Shown: positions 8,788 through 17,154, numbered from the stretch's first letter. The stretch is DNA of 64,000 nucleotides from JBGMEA01 sp041447245 (GCA_041447245.1 JBGMEA010000023.1:1-64000); one strand, 5' to 3'. Made by a program: numbers and translations. The notes: generated by a model from the sequence alone, not told the origin.

Positions 8788-10293
8788 TTATTCTCCGGCA
8801 TGCAGGATGCCAAGCACTTCCAGTTCTTTGGTATTCAGCCCGATCCCTCTGAGCATCAGACGGTTTCCTTTGAGCGCTTCAATTGAATTGATGCCCATTC
8901 CACCCATCATTTCTTCGATTTCGTGCTTCCATGCTGTGATCATATTAACAAGACGCTGATATCCGATATCTGGGTTCAGCCGTTTTACTAATTCCGGTCG
9001 TTGGGTCGCAATTCCCCAGTTGCATTTACCGCTCTGACAGGTGCGGCAAAGATGGCATCCGAGTGCGATCAATGCGGAAGTTCCGATATAGACCGCATCA
9101 GCACCGAGTGCGATGGCTTTTACGATATCTGCACTGTTTCTGATCCCGCCCCCGATTACAAGTCCGACATTGTCGCGGATTCCTTCTTCGCGAAGTCTGG
9201 TATCAACGCTTGCGAGCGCAAGTTCAATCGGAAGTCCGACATTATCGCGAATTCTTTGCGGTGCTGCCCCCGTGCCCCCCTTGAATCCGTCGATGGCAAT
9301 GATGTCTGCGCCGCTGCGTGCAATGCCGCTGGCGATTGCAGCCACATTATGTACGGCGGCTATTTTAACGATTACCGGTTTTTTATAGTTTGTCGCTTCT
9401 TTCAACGAGTAGACAAGCTGCCTCAAATCTTCGATCGAATAGATATCGTGATGCGGAGCAGGAGAGATTGCATCCGAGCCTTCCGGAATCATTCGTGTTT
9501 TGGAAATATCCGCAACGATTTTAGTTCCGGGCAGATGCCCGCCGATCCCGGGTTTTGCACCCTGACCCATTTTGATTTCGATTGCGGCGCCGGCGTTCAG
9601 ATAATCTTTATGAACGCCGAAACGTCCCGAAGCCACCTGAACAATGGTATGCTCGCCATATTGATAGAAATCTTCATGCAGACCGCCTTCTCCCGTATTG
9701 TAATAGATTCCGAGTTCTGTGGCTGCACGGGCTAGGGATTCGTGAGCATTATAGCTGATGGAACCGTAAGACATTGCAGAAAACATGATCGGAACATTCA
9801 ATTTCAGCTGAGGAGGTAGGTTGTTGATTAGTTTGCCGTTTTTATCACGTTCAATTTTATCCGGTTTTTTCCCGAGTGTAATCTTGACTTCCATCGGTTC
9901 ACGCAACGGGTCAATGGAAGGGTTGGTAACCTGAGACGCATTGATGAGCATTTTATCCCAGTATATCGGATATGGCTGAGGGTTGCCCATGGATGCCAAC
10001 AGAACGCCACCGCTTCCGGCCTGTCGGTAAATTTCTTTGATTGTCGCATTTGACCAGTTTCCATTTTCTTTAAAAGTATTGTCCGTTTTAACGATTTTCA
10101 ACGCTTTAACCGGACAGATAGAGACGCATCGGTGGCAATTGACGCATTTGGTGTCATCGGCAACCATGATATTCAGGTCAGGATCAAAAGAATGCACTTC
10201 GTTTGCGCATTGTCTTGCGCAGGCTTGGCAGGAAATACATCGATCCATATTGCGGATAACTTCATAATCTGGATATAAAAAATCGATACTCAT
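8788..10293 (-). CDS. glutamate synthase catalytic core (FMN domain) with N-terminal ferredoxin domain
   Basis: The product is 501 aa. Residues 15-65 carry two [4Fe-4S] motifs (C19/C22/C25/C29 and C50/C53/C56/C60). The rest is the FMN-binding glutamate synthase barrel, with GTGAAPQR, the GGGIRNSADIVKAIALGAD phosphate-binding segment and a 3Fe-4S type CHLCRTC...C cluster near residue 430. It converts 2-oxoglutarate and ammonia to glutamate, with ammonia supplied by the separately encoded amidotransferase upstream. The start at 10293 is preceded by AAGGAAGG; upstream in-frame residues look non-coding and overlap the amidotransferase gene. It forms the split, ferredoxin-linked GOGAT with the neighbouring subunits. 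Confidence 0.92.
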   Translation of the reverse strand: MSIDFLYPDYEVIRNMDRCISCQACARQCANEVHSFDPDLNIMVADDTKCVNCHRCVSICPVKALKIVKTDNTFKENGNWSNATIKEIYRQAGSGGVLLASMGNPQPYPIYWDKMLINASQVTNPSIDPLREPMEVKITLGKKPDKIERDKNGKLINNLPPQLKLNVPIMFSAMSYGSISYNAHESLARAATELGIYYNTGEGGLHEDFYQYGEHTIVQVASGRFGVHKDYLNAGAAIEIKMGQGAKPGIGGHLPGTKIVADISKTRMIPEGSDAISPAPHHDIYSIEDLRQLVYSLKEATNYKKPVIVKIAAVHNVAAIASGIARSGADIIAIDGFKGGTGAAPQRIRDNVGLPIELALASVDTRLREEGIRDNVGLVIGGGIRNSADIVKAIALGADAVYIGTSALIALGCHLCRTCQSGKCNWGIATQRPELVKRLNPDIGYQRLVNMITAWKHEIEEMMGGMGINSIEALKGNRLMLRGIGLNTKELEVLGILHAGE

Positions 10294-10298
10294 CTGAA

Positions 10299-11384
10299 TT
10301 AACCTTCCTTTGCTGTTACGATCACGGGCTGTCCGCCGTCCGGTGACCAAAGTTTGTCCAATTCGGGTTGAATGTAGCGAATTGCACATTCTTCGCTGGC
10401 AATATATACCATATCGTCTTTTTCCCCGACGACCATGGATCGGAGTTTCAGTCTGTCGTTCAATGCCATAATCCCGTTTTCGAATCCGAAAATGATGGAG
10501 AACGGTCCTGTGATCAAAAGACCCGGGAATGCATTTCTTAAGTAAGTATGCAGTTCGCGTTGTTCTTTTGGCATTTTTTCGATGGTGCTCCAGAACGGTG
10601 CTGCTACAACTTTCGCAATTTCATCCAAGGTAAGCCCCTGTTTCCTGTAAAGATAGTCCATGATATAAGTAATGACTTCTGTATCGGTCAACAGATTGCA
10701 TTTATATCCGAACATTTCGATAAATCGTCTGTTGGCATCGTATGAAGAAATTTCTCCGTTATGAACAATCGTATAATCGAGTAAAGCGAACGGATGTGCT
10801 CCGCCCCACCAGCCGGGTGTATTCGTCGGATATCTGCCGTGTGCCGTCCACGAATATCCGCTGTAATTTTCGAGTTGGTAGAATCTTCCGATATCTTCGG
10901 GAAAACCAACTCCTTTAAATACTCCCATGTTTTTCCCGCTTGAAAAGATATATGCTCCGTTAATATAAGTATTGACCTGAGTGACATGTTGAGCGACAAA
11001 TTCACGTTCATCGACTCCGGAATCCTGCAGCTTGTTATAAAGCGGAAGAATAAAATATCTCCAAATCAATGGTTTGTCAGCAATATCATATTGTTCCGAC
11101 GTGGGAATTTCTTCGTAGATCTTAATTTCAAAAAAATTTTCCAGATATTTTTCACAGTCCGCTCTTGCAGCTTCGGTGTCATAGAACATGTGAAACGCAT
11201 ACAATTCCTTATATTTGGGATAAATACCGTATCCGGCGAATCCACCGCCGAGCCCGTTGGATCGGTCATGCATGACTTCCATGGACTTTACGATGATATC
11301 ACCGCGTATATTTCTCTTTTCCTTGGAGAATATGCCCGAAATGGCACAGCCTGAAGGGATTCTGATTTCGCCCTCTCTTTTCAT
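10299..11384 (-). CDS. class II glutamine amidotransferase subunit of glutamate synthase
   Basis: The 361-aa protein matches the N-terminal glutaminase domain of GltB. HGRYPTNTPG, VHNGEI and the TDTEV segment are class II GATase hallmarks. The likely nucleophile is C13 in PSGCAISGIF, so about 12 residues must be removed before the cysteine becomes N-terminal, as for the GltB propeptide. The ATG at 11384 with AAAGGA upstream is preferred over an in-frame TTG at 11402. It is the first gene of the operon, 109 bases after the predicted transcription start, so the attenuator in that leader would control all nine genes. Confidence 0.9.
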   Translation of the reverse strand: MKREGEIRIPSGCAISGIFSKEKRNIRGDIIVKSMEVMHDRSNGLGGGFAGYGIYPKYKELYAFHMFYDTEAARADCEKYLENFFEIKIYEEIPTSEQYDIADKPLIWRYFILPLYNKLQDSGVDEREFVAQHVTQVNTYINGAYIFSSGKNMGVFKGVGFPEDIGRFYQLENYSGYSWTAHGRYPTNTPGWWGGAHPFALLDYTIVHNGEISSYDANRRFIEMFGYKCNLLTDTEVITYIMDYLYRKQGLTLDEIAKVVAAPFWSTIEKMPKEQRELHTYLRNAFPGLLITGPFSIIFGFENGIMALNDRLKLRSMVVGEKDDMVYIASEECAIRYIQPELDKLWSPDGGQPVIVTAKEG

Positions 11385-11428
11385 GTCGCAGGTTCCTTTC
11401 AATCAATCTATCAAAAAATTTATCTTTT

Positions 11429-11492
11429 AAAAAAAACGTTTATTAAAGAAATAAAAGAACTCTTTTACCCTTTAACGAACGTTACAGTTCAT
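11429..11492 (-). promoter_or_regulatory. leader attenuator with competing hairpins, nitrogen operon
   Basis: Read on the minus strand, 11483-11435 folds as a terminator. The arms are 11470-11483 and 11435-11448, giving 12 Watson-Crick pairs, one wobble and one A-C mismatch, with a small inner hairpin at 11453-11466. A run of T follows (11429-11436). A second hairpin sits at the 5' end of the transcript (11487-11492/11475-11480, hexaloop TGTAAC). It uses bases 11475-11480, which are also needed for the terminator arm, so the two folds exclude each other. This is a classic attenuator layout. With an ANTAR gene in the operon, protein-stabilised antitermination is likely. The loop does not match the A1/G4 hexaloop consensus I recall for ANTAR sites. 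Confidence 0.7.
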
Positions 11493-11499
11493 CTGAGGT

Positions 11500-11528
11500 A
11501 TTATATCTTTTTTTAATCTTCATGTCAA
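11500..11528 (-). promoter_or_regulatory. sigma-A promoter of the nitrogen operon
   Basis: On the minus strand, TTGACA (11523-11528) and TATAAT (11500-11505) are both perfect and separated by 17 bases. The predicted start is near 11493, exactly where the 5' hairpin of the leader begins. It lies in an AT-rich 273-base gap (11385-11657) between the amidotransferase gene and recX. I see no further gene in this gap. Confidence 0.9.
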
Positions 11529-11657
11529 TAAAAAATTAATTATTTCAATGATATCGGTTAATAATACCAATTAAATCTTTGAAAATCTATACTTTATTAA
11601 GTATTTTTTGAAAAATACAAACTATTATTTTGAAAAACACTTTGCAGGCATTAAGAA

Positions 11658-12437
11658 TTAATGCAGAATCTTCTGAATTCTCTCGCAAATCAATTCGGAT
11701 GGGGCGCCCTTCGGACGAAAATGTGCCATCAGTTTTTGTTTGATTATCTGCTCTGATAAGCCTTTTGCTTTTAATAGAAGCAGTTTTTTGTCGATCAGCT
11801 TTTCATAATAAGCATTATATTCCGAATTATCGTCATCATATGATTGAAGAATATCAACGATCAGCGCATGAGGATATCCTTTTGCGATCAGTTGCTTCAT
11901 GATTTTTTCTTTCCTCAGCGAAGGCGGATATTGGCTTAAGGATCGATATTGACGGTCAATCCATTCCTGTGCGCTGCTGCGTTCATCATTTTCGCTGTAG
12001 TGTTCCAAAGCTGTGATTATCGTATCATCGTCAATCCCTTTTTGTTTGAGTTTTGCGGCAATCAACCGTTTCCCTTTTGTTGAAAGCTTTGCCGATTCCG
12101 TGTACAGTGTTGCATAACGTTCATCGTCCGCATAATGGTAAGACTTCAATTTCAGCATGATGGCTTCGATAATCTCATTAGGTATATTTTTCTTTTTTAA
12201 AAAACTGCGTATCTGTTCTTCCGTGCGGTCACAATACGAAAGATAATTCAGTGCCGAATCCATGCCGAATTGAAGATGAAATGTCAGATTTTCCGACAGG
12301 CATTGTTCGAAGTCGATTTCGGAAAAAGCGGACAGATTTTTTTCTTTCGGATAATTTGCAGATACGACCAGTTTTTCGCCGTTATCAAACGAAAGTGTGG
12401 AATACGTTTTTTTTGCCGTGATGTACATAATTTTCAA
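11658..12437 (-). CDS. recX: RecX family regulator
   Basis: The 259-aa protein is built of repeated three-helix RecX units, visible as alternating YCDRTEEQIRSFLKKKNIP-type and LKQKGIDDDTI-type segments across residues 70-255. RecX binds RecA filaments and modulates recombination and SOS. The start I prefer is TTG at 12437, with AGGTGAT placed to match the extended anti-Shine-Dalgarno; the ATG at 12428 is possible. It overlaps nothing and follows the nucleoside phosphorylase gene by 11 bases, so it is probably cotranscribed with it. recA is not in the window. Confidence 0.85.
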   Translation of the reverse strand: MKIMYITAKKTYSTLSFDNGEKLVVSANYPKEKNLSAFSEIDFEQCLSENLTFHLQFGMDSALNYLSYCDRTEEQIRSFLKKKNIPNEIIEAIMLKLKSYHYADDERYATLYTESAKLSTKGKRLIAAKLKQKGIDDDTIITALEHYSENDERSSAQEWIDRQYRSLSQYPPSLRKEKIMKQLIAKGYPHALIVDILQSYDDDNSEYNAYYEKLIDKKLLLLKAKGLSEQIIKQKLMAHFRPKGAPSELICERIQKILH

Positions 12438-12448
12438 AATATCACCTG

Positions 12449-13753
12449 TCACTTCACAGTTTGATAAATGAGCGTCGGGCGCTGCGGTTGGATTTGCGAA
12501 AGATGGTAGGCTGCTTTCAGCCGTTCCAGTGCCGGATTCAATTTGGATTGATCCGAAGAATACAGCCTTGCGATGCAATCTCCCGAAGCAACGGGGTCAC
12601 CGATTTTTTTGTAAATATATATTCCTGCCGCAGGATCGACCGGTGCATCTTTTACCTCACGTCCCGCGCCGGTAAGCAGGGAAGCCATTCCGACTTCATT
12701 GCACTCGATACTGCCGACAAACCCATTTTCTTTCGAGATAAAGTCCAGAGCGTGTTTTGCCCTCGGAAGAAGAGAAATATTCCGAACTTCTTCTTCCGCG
12801 CCGCCCTGTGCTTTGACGAATTCGACGAATTTTTCGAATGCAGATCCGTTATCGATGGTATCTTTGAGCGCTTGTCTAGCTTTTTCGATGTTGCAGTCTT
12901 CCTCTACCATGCAGATCAGTTCGCTTCCGAGGCTCATGCAGAGCTCCAACAAATCGGAAGGACCTTTCCCCTGAAGAGTTTCGATTGCTTCCATGACTTC
13001 AAGTGCGTTGCCGACGGCATTGCCGAGTGGTTGATTCATATCGGTAATGACCCCGCAAACCTTTTTCCCCATGCTTTTTCCTATGGAAACCATTTTCTGC
13101 GCAAGGTCAAGAGAATTTTCATAAGAGCCCGCAAACGATCCCGACCCGGTTTTGACATCCAGTACAATTGCATCTGCGCCGCAAGCGAGTTTTTTTGACA
13201 TAATGCTGGATGCGATCAGCGACATATTGTCAACAGTAGCCGTCACATCCCGAAGTGCATACAACTTTTTATCGGCAGGAGCAATGTCTTTTGTTTGGGC
13301 GGCGACTGCGATTCGATGCAAATTGACCTGTCTGATGAATTCATCTTCTGCCAGTGCTGTTCGAAACCCGCTGATGCTTTCCAATTTGTCGATCGTACCA
13401 CCTGTGTGACCCAATGCTCTTCCCGACATTTTCGCCACAGTCAATCCGTAAGCGGAAAGCATCGGTGCAAGAACAAGTGTTGTCTTATCTCCCACGCCGC
13501 CTGTGGAATGTTTATCGACTTTGATTCCGTTGATTGCGCTTAGATCAAGCACATCGCCGGAGTGCATCATCGCTTTCGTCAGATCAGCCGTTTCTCGATC
13601 ATCCATCAGCTTCAGACAAATGGCCATGAGCAGAGCCGAAACCTGATAGTCGGGAATGGTTCCGTCCGTAAAGCCCTGCACAAAGAAATGAATTTCTTCT
13701 GTGCTCAGAGTTTCTCCGTGTTTCTTTTTGGTAATGATGTCATACATGTTCAT
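12449..13753 (-). CDS. pdp: pyrimidine-nucleoside phosphorylase
   Basis: This 434-aa enzyme phosphorolyses uridine or thymidine to the base plus (deoxy)ribose-1-phosphate in pyrimidine salvage. The signature KMSGRALGHTGGTIDKLES (near 108-126) and the phosphate-binding KHSTGGVGDKT are intact. The three-domain layout (helical domain, Rossmann-like glycosyltransferase domain, C-terminal alpha/beta domain) has the expected length. It is the second gene of a three-gene minus-strand run, between a DUF5698 membrane protein and recX. Whether it prefers thymidine (DeoA) or both nucleosides (Pdp) cannot be told from the sequence; the Firmicute Pdp type is more likely. Confidence 0.93.
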   Translation of the reverse strand: MNMYDIITKKKHGETLSTEEIHFFVQGFTDGTIPDYQVSALLMAICLKLMDDRETADLTKAMMHSGDVLDLSAINGIKVDKHSTGGVGDKTTLVLAPMLSAYGLTVAKMSGRALGHTGGTIDKLESISGFRTALAEDEFIRQVNLHRIAVAAQTKDIAPADKKLYALRDVTATVDNMSLIASSIMSKKLACGADAIVLDVKTGSGSFAGSYENSLDLAQKMVSIGKSMGKKVCGVITDMNQPLGNAVGNALEVMEAIETLQGKGPSDLLELCMSLGSELICMVEEDCNIEKARQALKDTIDNGSAFEKFVEFVKAQGGAEEEVRNISLLPRAKHALDFISKENGFVGSIECNEVGMASLLTGAGREVKDAPVDPAAGIYIYKKIGDPVASGDCIARLYSSDQSKLNPALERLKAAYHLSQIQPQRPTLIYQTVK

Positions 13754-13768
13754 ACGGTATTCCTCAAC

Positions 13769-14302
13769 TCAGCGTTTTTTGACAAATCCGCCATAGACTG
13801 TTTTGATATCGTTCACTGTAATAACGGCATCTTCCGTTGTTTGGTTGATCAGCTTGACTGCTTCGCCAATTCGTTTGCGTTTCAGGTGAACAATCAGGAT
13901 ATGACGTTTGTAGTTGGCGGATTCTCCTTCAAGAATCGTAACGCCGAATCCGTTGGATCTCAGAATGTTCGCCAACTTATATCCTTCCGTTTCTCTGGTA
14001 ATCACCTGCATGGAACAAAGCCCGATCGCAAGTTTGTTTTCAATCGTTACTCCGAAGTAATTACCCAAGGCGTATGCAACCGCATAGACTGCACATTTGA
14101 TCCAATCACCGCTCAAGCTGTTGAGCACAGAGGAAACAATGACAATCCAAATAATGATTACGACAAACCCGATTAATGCTCCGATGAGGCGCTGCCCTCT
14201 GTTGACCAACACCATTCTGACCGTGTCGAGCGTGACCTCTATAATTTTACCGAAAAAAATGAGTAAATAGACCAGTATACTACTGCCGGAAAGTAATTCC
14301 AT
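13769..14302 (-). CDS. DUF5698/DUF2179 membrane protein (UPF0316 family)
   Basis: The 177-aa protein has three predicted membrane segments (about residues 8-26, 38-60 and 68-88), followed by a soluble DUF2179-like domain with the RSNGFGVTILEGESANYKR pattern (about 115-177). DUF2179 domains resemble small-ligand sensory modules, but the function of the family is not established. The start has ACGGAGGATTGC directly upstream. It is the first gene of the run with the phosphorylase and recX and is divergent from mtnN. A candidate -10 (TATAAT on the minus strand, 14336-14341) lies 34 bases upstream. Confidence 0.85.
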   Translation of the reverse strand: MELLSGSSILVYLLIFFGKIIEVTLDTVRMVLVNRGQRLIGALIGFVVIIIWIVIVSSVLNSLSGDWIKCAVYAVAYALGNYFGVTIENKLAIGLCSMQVITRETEGYKLANILRSNGFGVTILEGESANYKRHILIVHLKRKRIGEAVKLINQTTEDAVITVNDIKTVYGGFVKKR

Positions 14303-14403
14303 GCAATCCTCCGTATCCGCTTAATTTCTGTATTTATTATACCACAGAAGTGATTTATGTTATAATACTTGCAATATAATCTCATTGATATACGGAGGAC
14401 TGC
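14303..14403. promoter_or_regulatory. divergent promoter region with inverted-repeat RBS sites
   Basis: The 101-base gap holds -10 like TATAAT boxes in both directions: 14336-14341 for the minus strand, and 14361-14366 or 14375-14380 for the plus strand. The -35 boxes are weak. The two start regions are inverted copies: ATACGGAGGAYTGCATG at 14390-14406 (plus) and 14300-14316 (minus) match at 16 of 17 positions. Confidence 0.55.
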
Positions 14404-15099
14404 ATGATTGGTGTGATCGCGTCAATGCAATCGGAAATGGCTTTTGAAAAAGAATGCGAAAAAAAAGGAACCGAGCGGCATGCGAGTTTTGAATACGAGC
14501 GATATGATTACAACGGAATAGAACTGGTTTGTGCCGTATGCGGCACAGGGAAAGTCAGCGCGGCTGTCTGTACGCAGCTGATGATCGAATATTTCCACCC
14601 GAGTCTGATTATCAATATCGGGACTGCCGGGAGTATCGCTAAGGAAATTCACAACAAGGATGTCATCATAGCAATCGACAGCGTTCAGCATGATTTTGAC
14701 ATCAGCCCGTTTGGATGGGAGAAAGGGGAGCTTCCGGAATTGGGAGTGATCTCCTTGCCTTGTGACGAAGGATTTTTACAGGCTTCCAAGCAAATCCCTT
14801 CGATGGGATATCGTATTCATTACGGAAGGATTTTGAGCGGAGATCAGGTTGTGGTTGATCAGAATGTCAAAACAAAACTGACGGATTGTTTCGGTGGATT
14901 ATGCGCGGAAATGGAAGGCGCTGCTGTCGGACAGGTTTGTGCGATGAATCAAGTCGCTTATGCCATTATTCGTGGGATATCCGACGGGGACAGCGAAGAT
15001 CAGCAAAACGAGTTCCTCTCAAACATAGAGAGCGTAGCGGAGATTAACGGGCATGTCTTGTTGGCTTCGTTAAAGGAATACGAAAACACATGCATGTAA
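14404..15099 (+). CDS. mtnN: 5'-methylthioadenosine/S-adenosylhomocysteine nucleosidase
   Basis: This 231-aa enzyme cleaves adenine from S-adenosylhomocysteine and methylthioadenosine, recycling by-products of SAM-dependent methylation, polyamine synthesis and radical SAM chemistry. It starts MIGVIASMQSEM, with the catalytic acid-pocket Glu at position 11. GTAGSI (phosphorylase fold), CAEMEGAAVGQV (ribose binding) and RGISDGD (catalytic Asp) are all present. The length is normal. The RBS ACGGAGG is clear. It heads a plus-strand run with ylqF and the RNase HII fusion, 43 bases before ylqF. Confidence 0.95.
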   Translation: MIGVIASMQSEMAFEKECEKKGTERHASFEYERYDYNGIELVCAVCGTGKVSAAVCTQLMIEYFHPSLIINIGTAGSIAKEIHNKDVIIAIDSVQHDFDISPFGWEKGELPELGVISLPCDEGFLQASKQIPSMGYRIHYGRILSGDQVVVDQNVKTKLTDCFGGLCAEMEGAAVGQVCAMNQVAYAIIRGISDGDSEDQQNEFLSNIESVAEINGHVLLASLKEYENTCM

Positions 15100-15142
15100 C
15101 GTTTTATCTTATCCAACATAATAAAAGAACGGAAACGGAAAG

Positions 15143-15982
15143 ATGAGTATTCAGTGGTATCCGGGGCATATGGCGAAGGCCACGCGCCTGATAAAAGAAG
15201 AACTGAAAAAAGTGGATGTTGTCATCGTGCTTGGTGACGCCCGAGCGGTTGAACGGAGTATCAACCGCGATTTTTTTGAAGTGATAAAAAACAAGCGCAG
15301 AATTTTGGTGTTCAATAAATCCGATCTTGCGGACGAGTCGGTCAACCAAATGTGGAAAAGTTATTTTTCGGATGAAAAAGAAACGATATTTTTCGTCGAT
15401 TGCATGAACAAAAAAGGAATCGGAGAACTTGTTTCTCATATCAAGAATTACAAGCAAAACATGCGATATGATCGTGCCGTGCATGTCATGATTGCGGGAA
15501 TTCCGAATGTGGGAAAATCAATGCTGATCAACACTTTGGCAAAGCGGAATGCGGCACATGCATCGAATCGACCCGGAGTAACCAGGGCGAATCAATGGAT
15601 TAAGGTCGGAATGGATTTTTACCTGTTGGACACACCGGGGGTATTGCCACCGAAATTCGAAACGGAAGAAGATGGTTATGTTTTAACAGCAATGGGAAGT
15701 GTGAAGGATGCCATCGTCGATAAGGAAGAATTGGCATTGTTTATTTTGCAATTCATGAAAGATCGTTATCCGTTGCTTCTGCAAAACCGTTACAAACTGA
15801 GCGACGTCGATTGCGATAAGATTGAACTGATGGAACGCATTGCCAAGTCGAGAGGCTTTGTGACAAAGGGCGGTTTGTTTGATTATGAGCGAACAGCGTA
15901 CACCATTTTAGATGAATTCAGAAACGGGAAAATCGGAAGGATTTCTTTTGATCAACCGAATGAGTTGGACGGGACGGAATAA
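15143..15982 (+). CDS. ylqF: ribosome biogenesis GTPase YlqF/RbgA
   Basis: The 279-aa circularly permuted GTPase acts late in 50S subunit assembly. The permuted order is visible: G4 (NKSD, near 58) precedes G1 (GIPNVGKS, near 119) and G3 (DTPG, near 168). The opening IQWYPGHMAKA is a family signature. The C-terminal helical domain contacts rRNA. The stop codon overlaps the start of the downstream gene by one base (TAATG). The ylqF-rnhB pairing is standard in Bacillota. Confidence 0.95.
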   Translation: MSIQWYPGHMAKATRLIKEELKKVDVVIVLGDARAVERSINRDFFEVIKNKRRILVFNKSDLADESVNQMWKSYFSDEKETIFFVDCMNKKGIGELVSHIKNYKQNMRYDRAVHVMIAGIPNVGKSMLINTLAKRNAAHASNRPGVTRANQWIKVGMDFYLLDTPGVLPPKFETEEDGYVLTAMGSVKDAIVDKEELALFILQFMKDRYPLLLQNRYKLSDVDCDKIELMERIAKSRGFVTKGGLFDYERTAYTILDEFRNGKIGRISFDQPNELDGTE

Positions 15983-17115
15983 TGGGTGATTATGCAAGCA
16001 TGTCGGTAAAGGAAATTGACGCTTTATTAAGCCATTCCGAATCGGATGATCTATCCAGAATCATCCCTGAGCTTTCACTTGATGAGCGAAGCGGAGTGAA
16101 AAAACTCGTTTTGAAATACAACACAAAACAACAGAAGATTTCCATTGAGAAAAAGCGAATCGAAAACCTGAAGCGTACCGAAGAGCAATTATATGAAGAC
16201 GGATATCGGCTGATTGCAGGTACGGATGAAGTCGGCAGGGGACCGCTTTGCGGACCTGTTGTCAGTGCCGCAGTGATTCTTCCGAGAGAAAGTCGGATAC
16301 TGTACATCAATGACTCCAAACAGCTATCTCAGAAAAAACGTGAGGAGTTATGTGAATTAATTCTGTCGGAGGCAGTCGGGGTCGGAATCGGGATTGTCGA
16401 TAACCGCAGGATCGATCAGATCAATATATTGAATGCAACAAAAGAATCGATGGTTTTGGCATTGAACAACCTTTCTCAAAAACCGGATATCCTTTTGCTG
16501 GATGCCATGACAATCGCGGCGGATATAAAACAGCGAAGTTTCATTAAAGGAGATGCAAGCGTTTATTCCATCGCTGCTGCCAGTATTGTCGCAAAAGTAA
16601 CGAGGGATCGGATGATGGAGGAATATGATCCGATTTATCCTCAATACGGTTTAAAGTCGAATAAAGGGTACGGATCTTCCGAGCATATTCAGGCAATCAG
16701 AGAGTACGGACCTACTCCGATCCATCGGATGTCCTTCATTCATTCGTTTTTGCCACGTCAGACGAACAGAAAAATCGGACAGAAATGGGAAGACCGTGCT
16801 TCGGAATACCTGATGGGAATCGGTTATGAATTGGTGCAAAAAAATTATGTCCGAGCAGGCGGAGAACTTGATCTGATTATGAAGGATGGGGAAGAGTATG
16901 TTTTTTGTGAAGTGAAAGCCCGCAGCGACGCGTCGTTCGGAGCCCCCGAAGAATTTGTTGATGTAAAAAAACAACAGCGAATGATAATGACCGCTCAGAA
17001 TTATATGGCGGAAAAAGCGATTTTCCAAATCGGACGATTTGACGTGGTGGCAATTGAGTTCGATGCAAATGATACATATAAAATCAGGCACCTCAAGAAC
17101 GCCTTCGGTGCCTGA
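15982..17115 (+). CDS. rnhB: RNase HII fused to a YraN (UPF0102) domain
   Basis: The 377-aa protein has three parts. Residues 1-70 are helical and lysine-rich, as in longer RNase HII proteins. Residues 75-262 are RNase HII, removing RNA from RNA-DNA hybrids, with catalytic D82/E83 in GTDEVGRGPLCGPV, D174 and D209. Residues 265-377 are a YraN-like PD-(D/E)XK nuclease-fold domain, with GELDLI (E295, D297) and CEVKAR (E310, K312). The two are normally neighbouring genes (rnhB-yraN); here there is one continuous frame with no internal stop. Translation is coupled to ylqF by a one-base overlap. The fusion suggests physical coupling of ribonucleotide removal with a structure-specific nuclease-like partner. 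The role of YraN is not well established. Confidence 0.92.
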   Translation: MGDYASMSVKEIDALLSHSESDDLSRIIPELSLDERSGVKKLVLKYNTKQQKISIEKKRIENLKRTEEQLYEDGYRLIAGTDEVGRGPLCGPVVSAAVILPRESRILYINDSKQLSQKKREELCELILSEAVGVGIGIVDNRRIDQINILNATKESMVLALNNLSQKPDILLLDAMTIAADIKQRSFIKGDASVYSIAAASIVAKVTRDRMMEEYDPIYPQYGLKSNKGYGSSEHIQAIREYGPTPIHRMSFIHSFLPRQTNRKIGQKWEDRASEYLMGIGYELVQKNYVRAGGELDLIMKDGEEYVFCEVKARSDASFGAPEEFVDVKKQQRMIMTAQNYMAEKAIFQIGRFDVVAIEFDANDTYKIRHLKNAFGA

Positions 17116-17116
17116 T
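17083..17116 (-). terminator. terminator for the radical SAM operon, inside the 3' end of rnhB
   Basis: A perfect 10-bp stem ATCAGGCACC/GGTGCCTGAT (17083-17092/17107-17116) with a 14-base loop spans the last codons and stop of the plus-strand gene. On the minus strand it is followed by TTTTATATG, so it fits as a terminator for transcripts arriving from 17155. On the plus strand no T-run follows, though the stem may still protect the mRNA end. Confidence 0.5.
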
Positions 17117-17154
17117 AAGGGTAGAATTATTATTTCATTGCAAGAGAATAAAAA

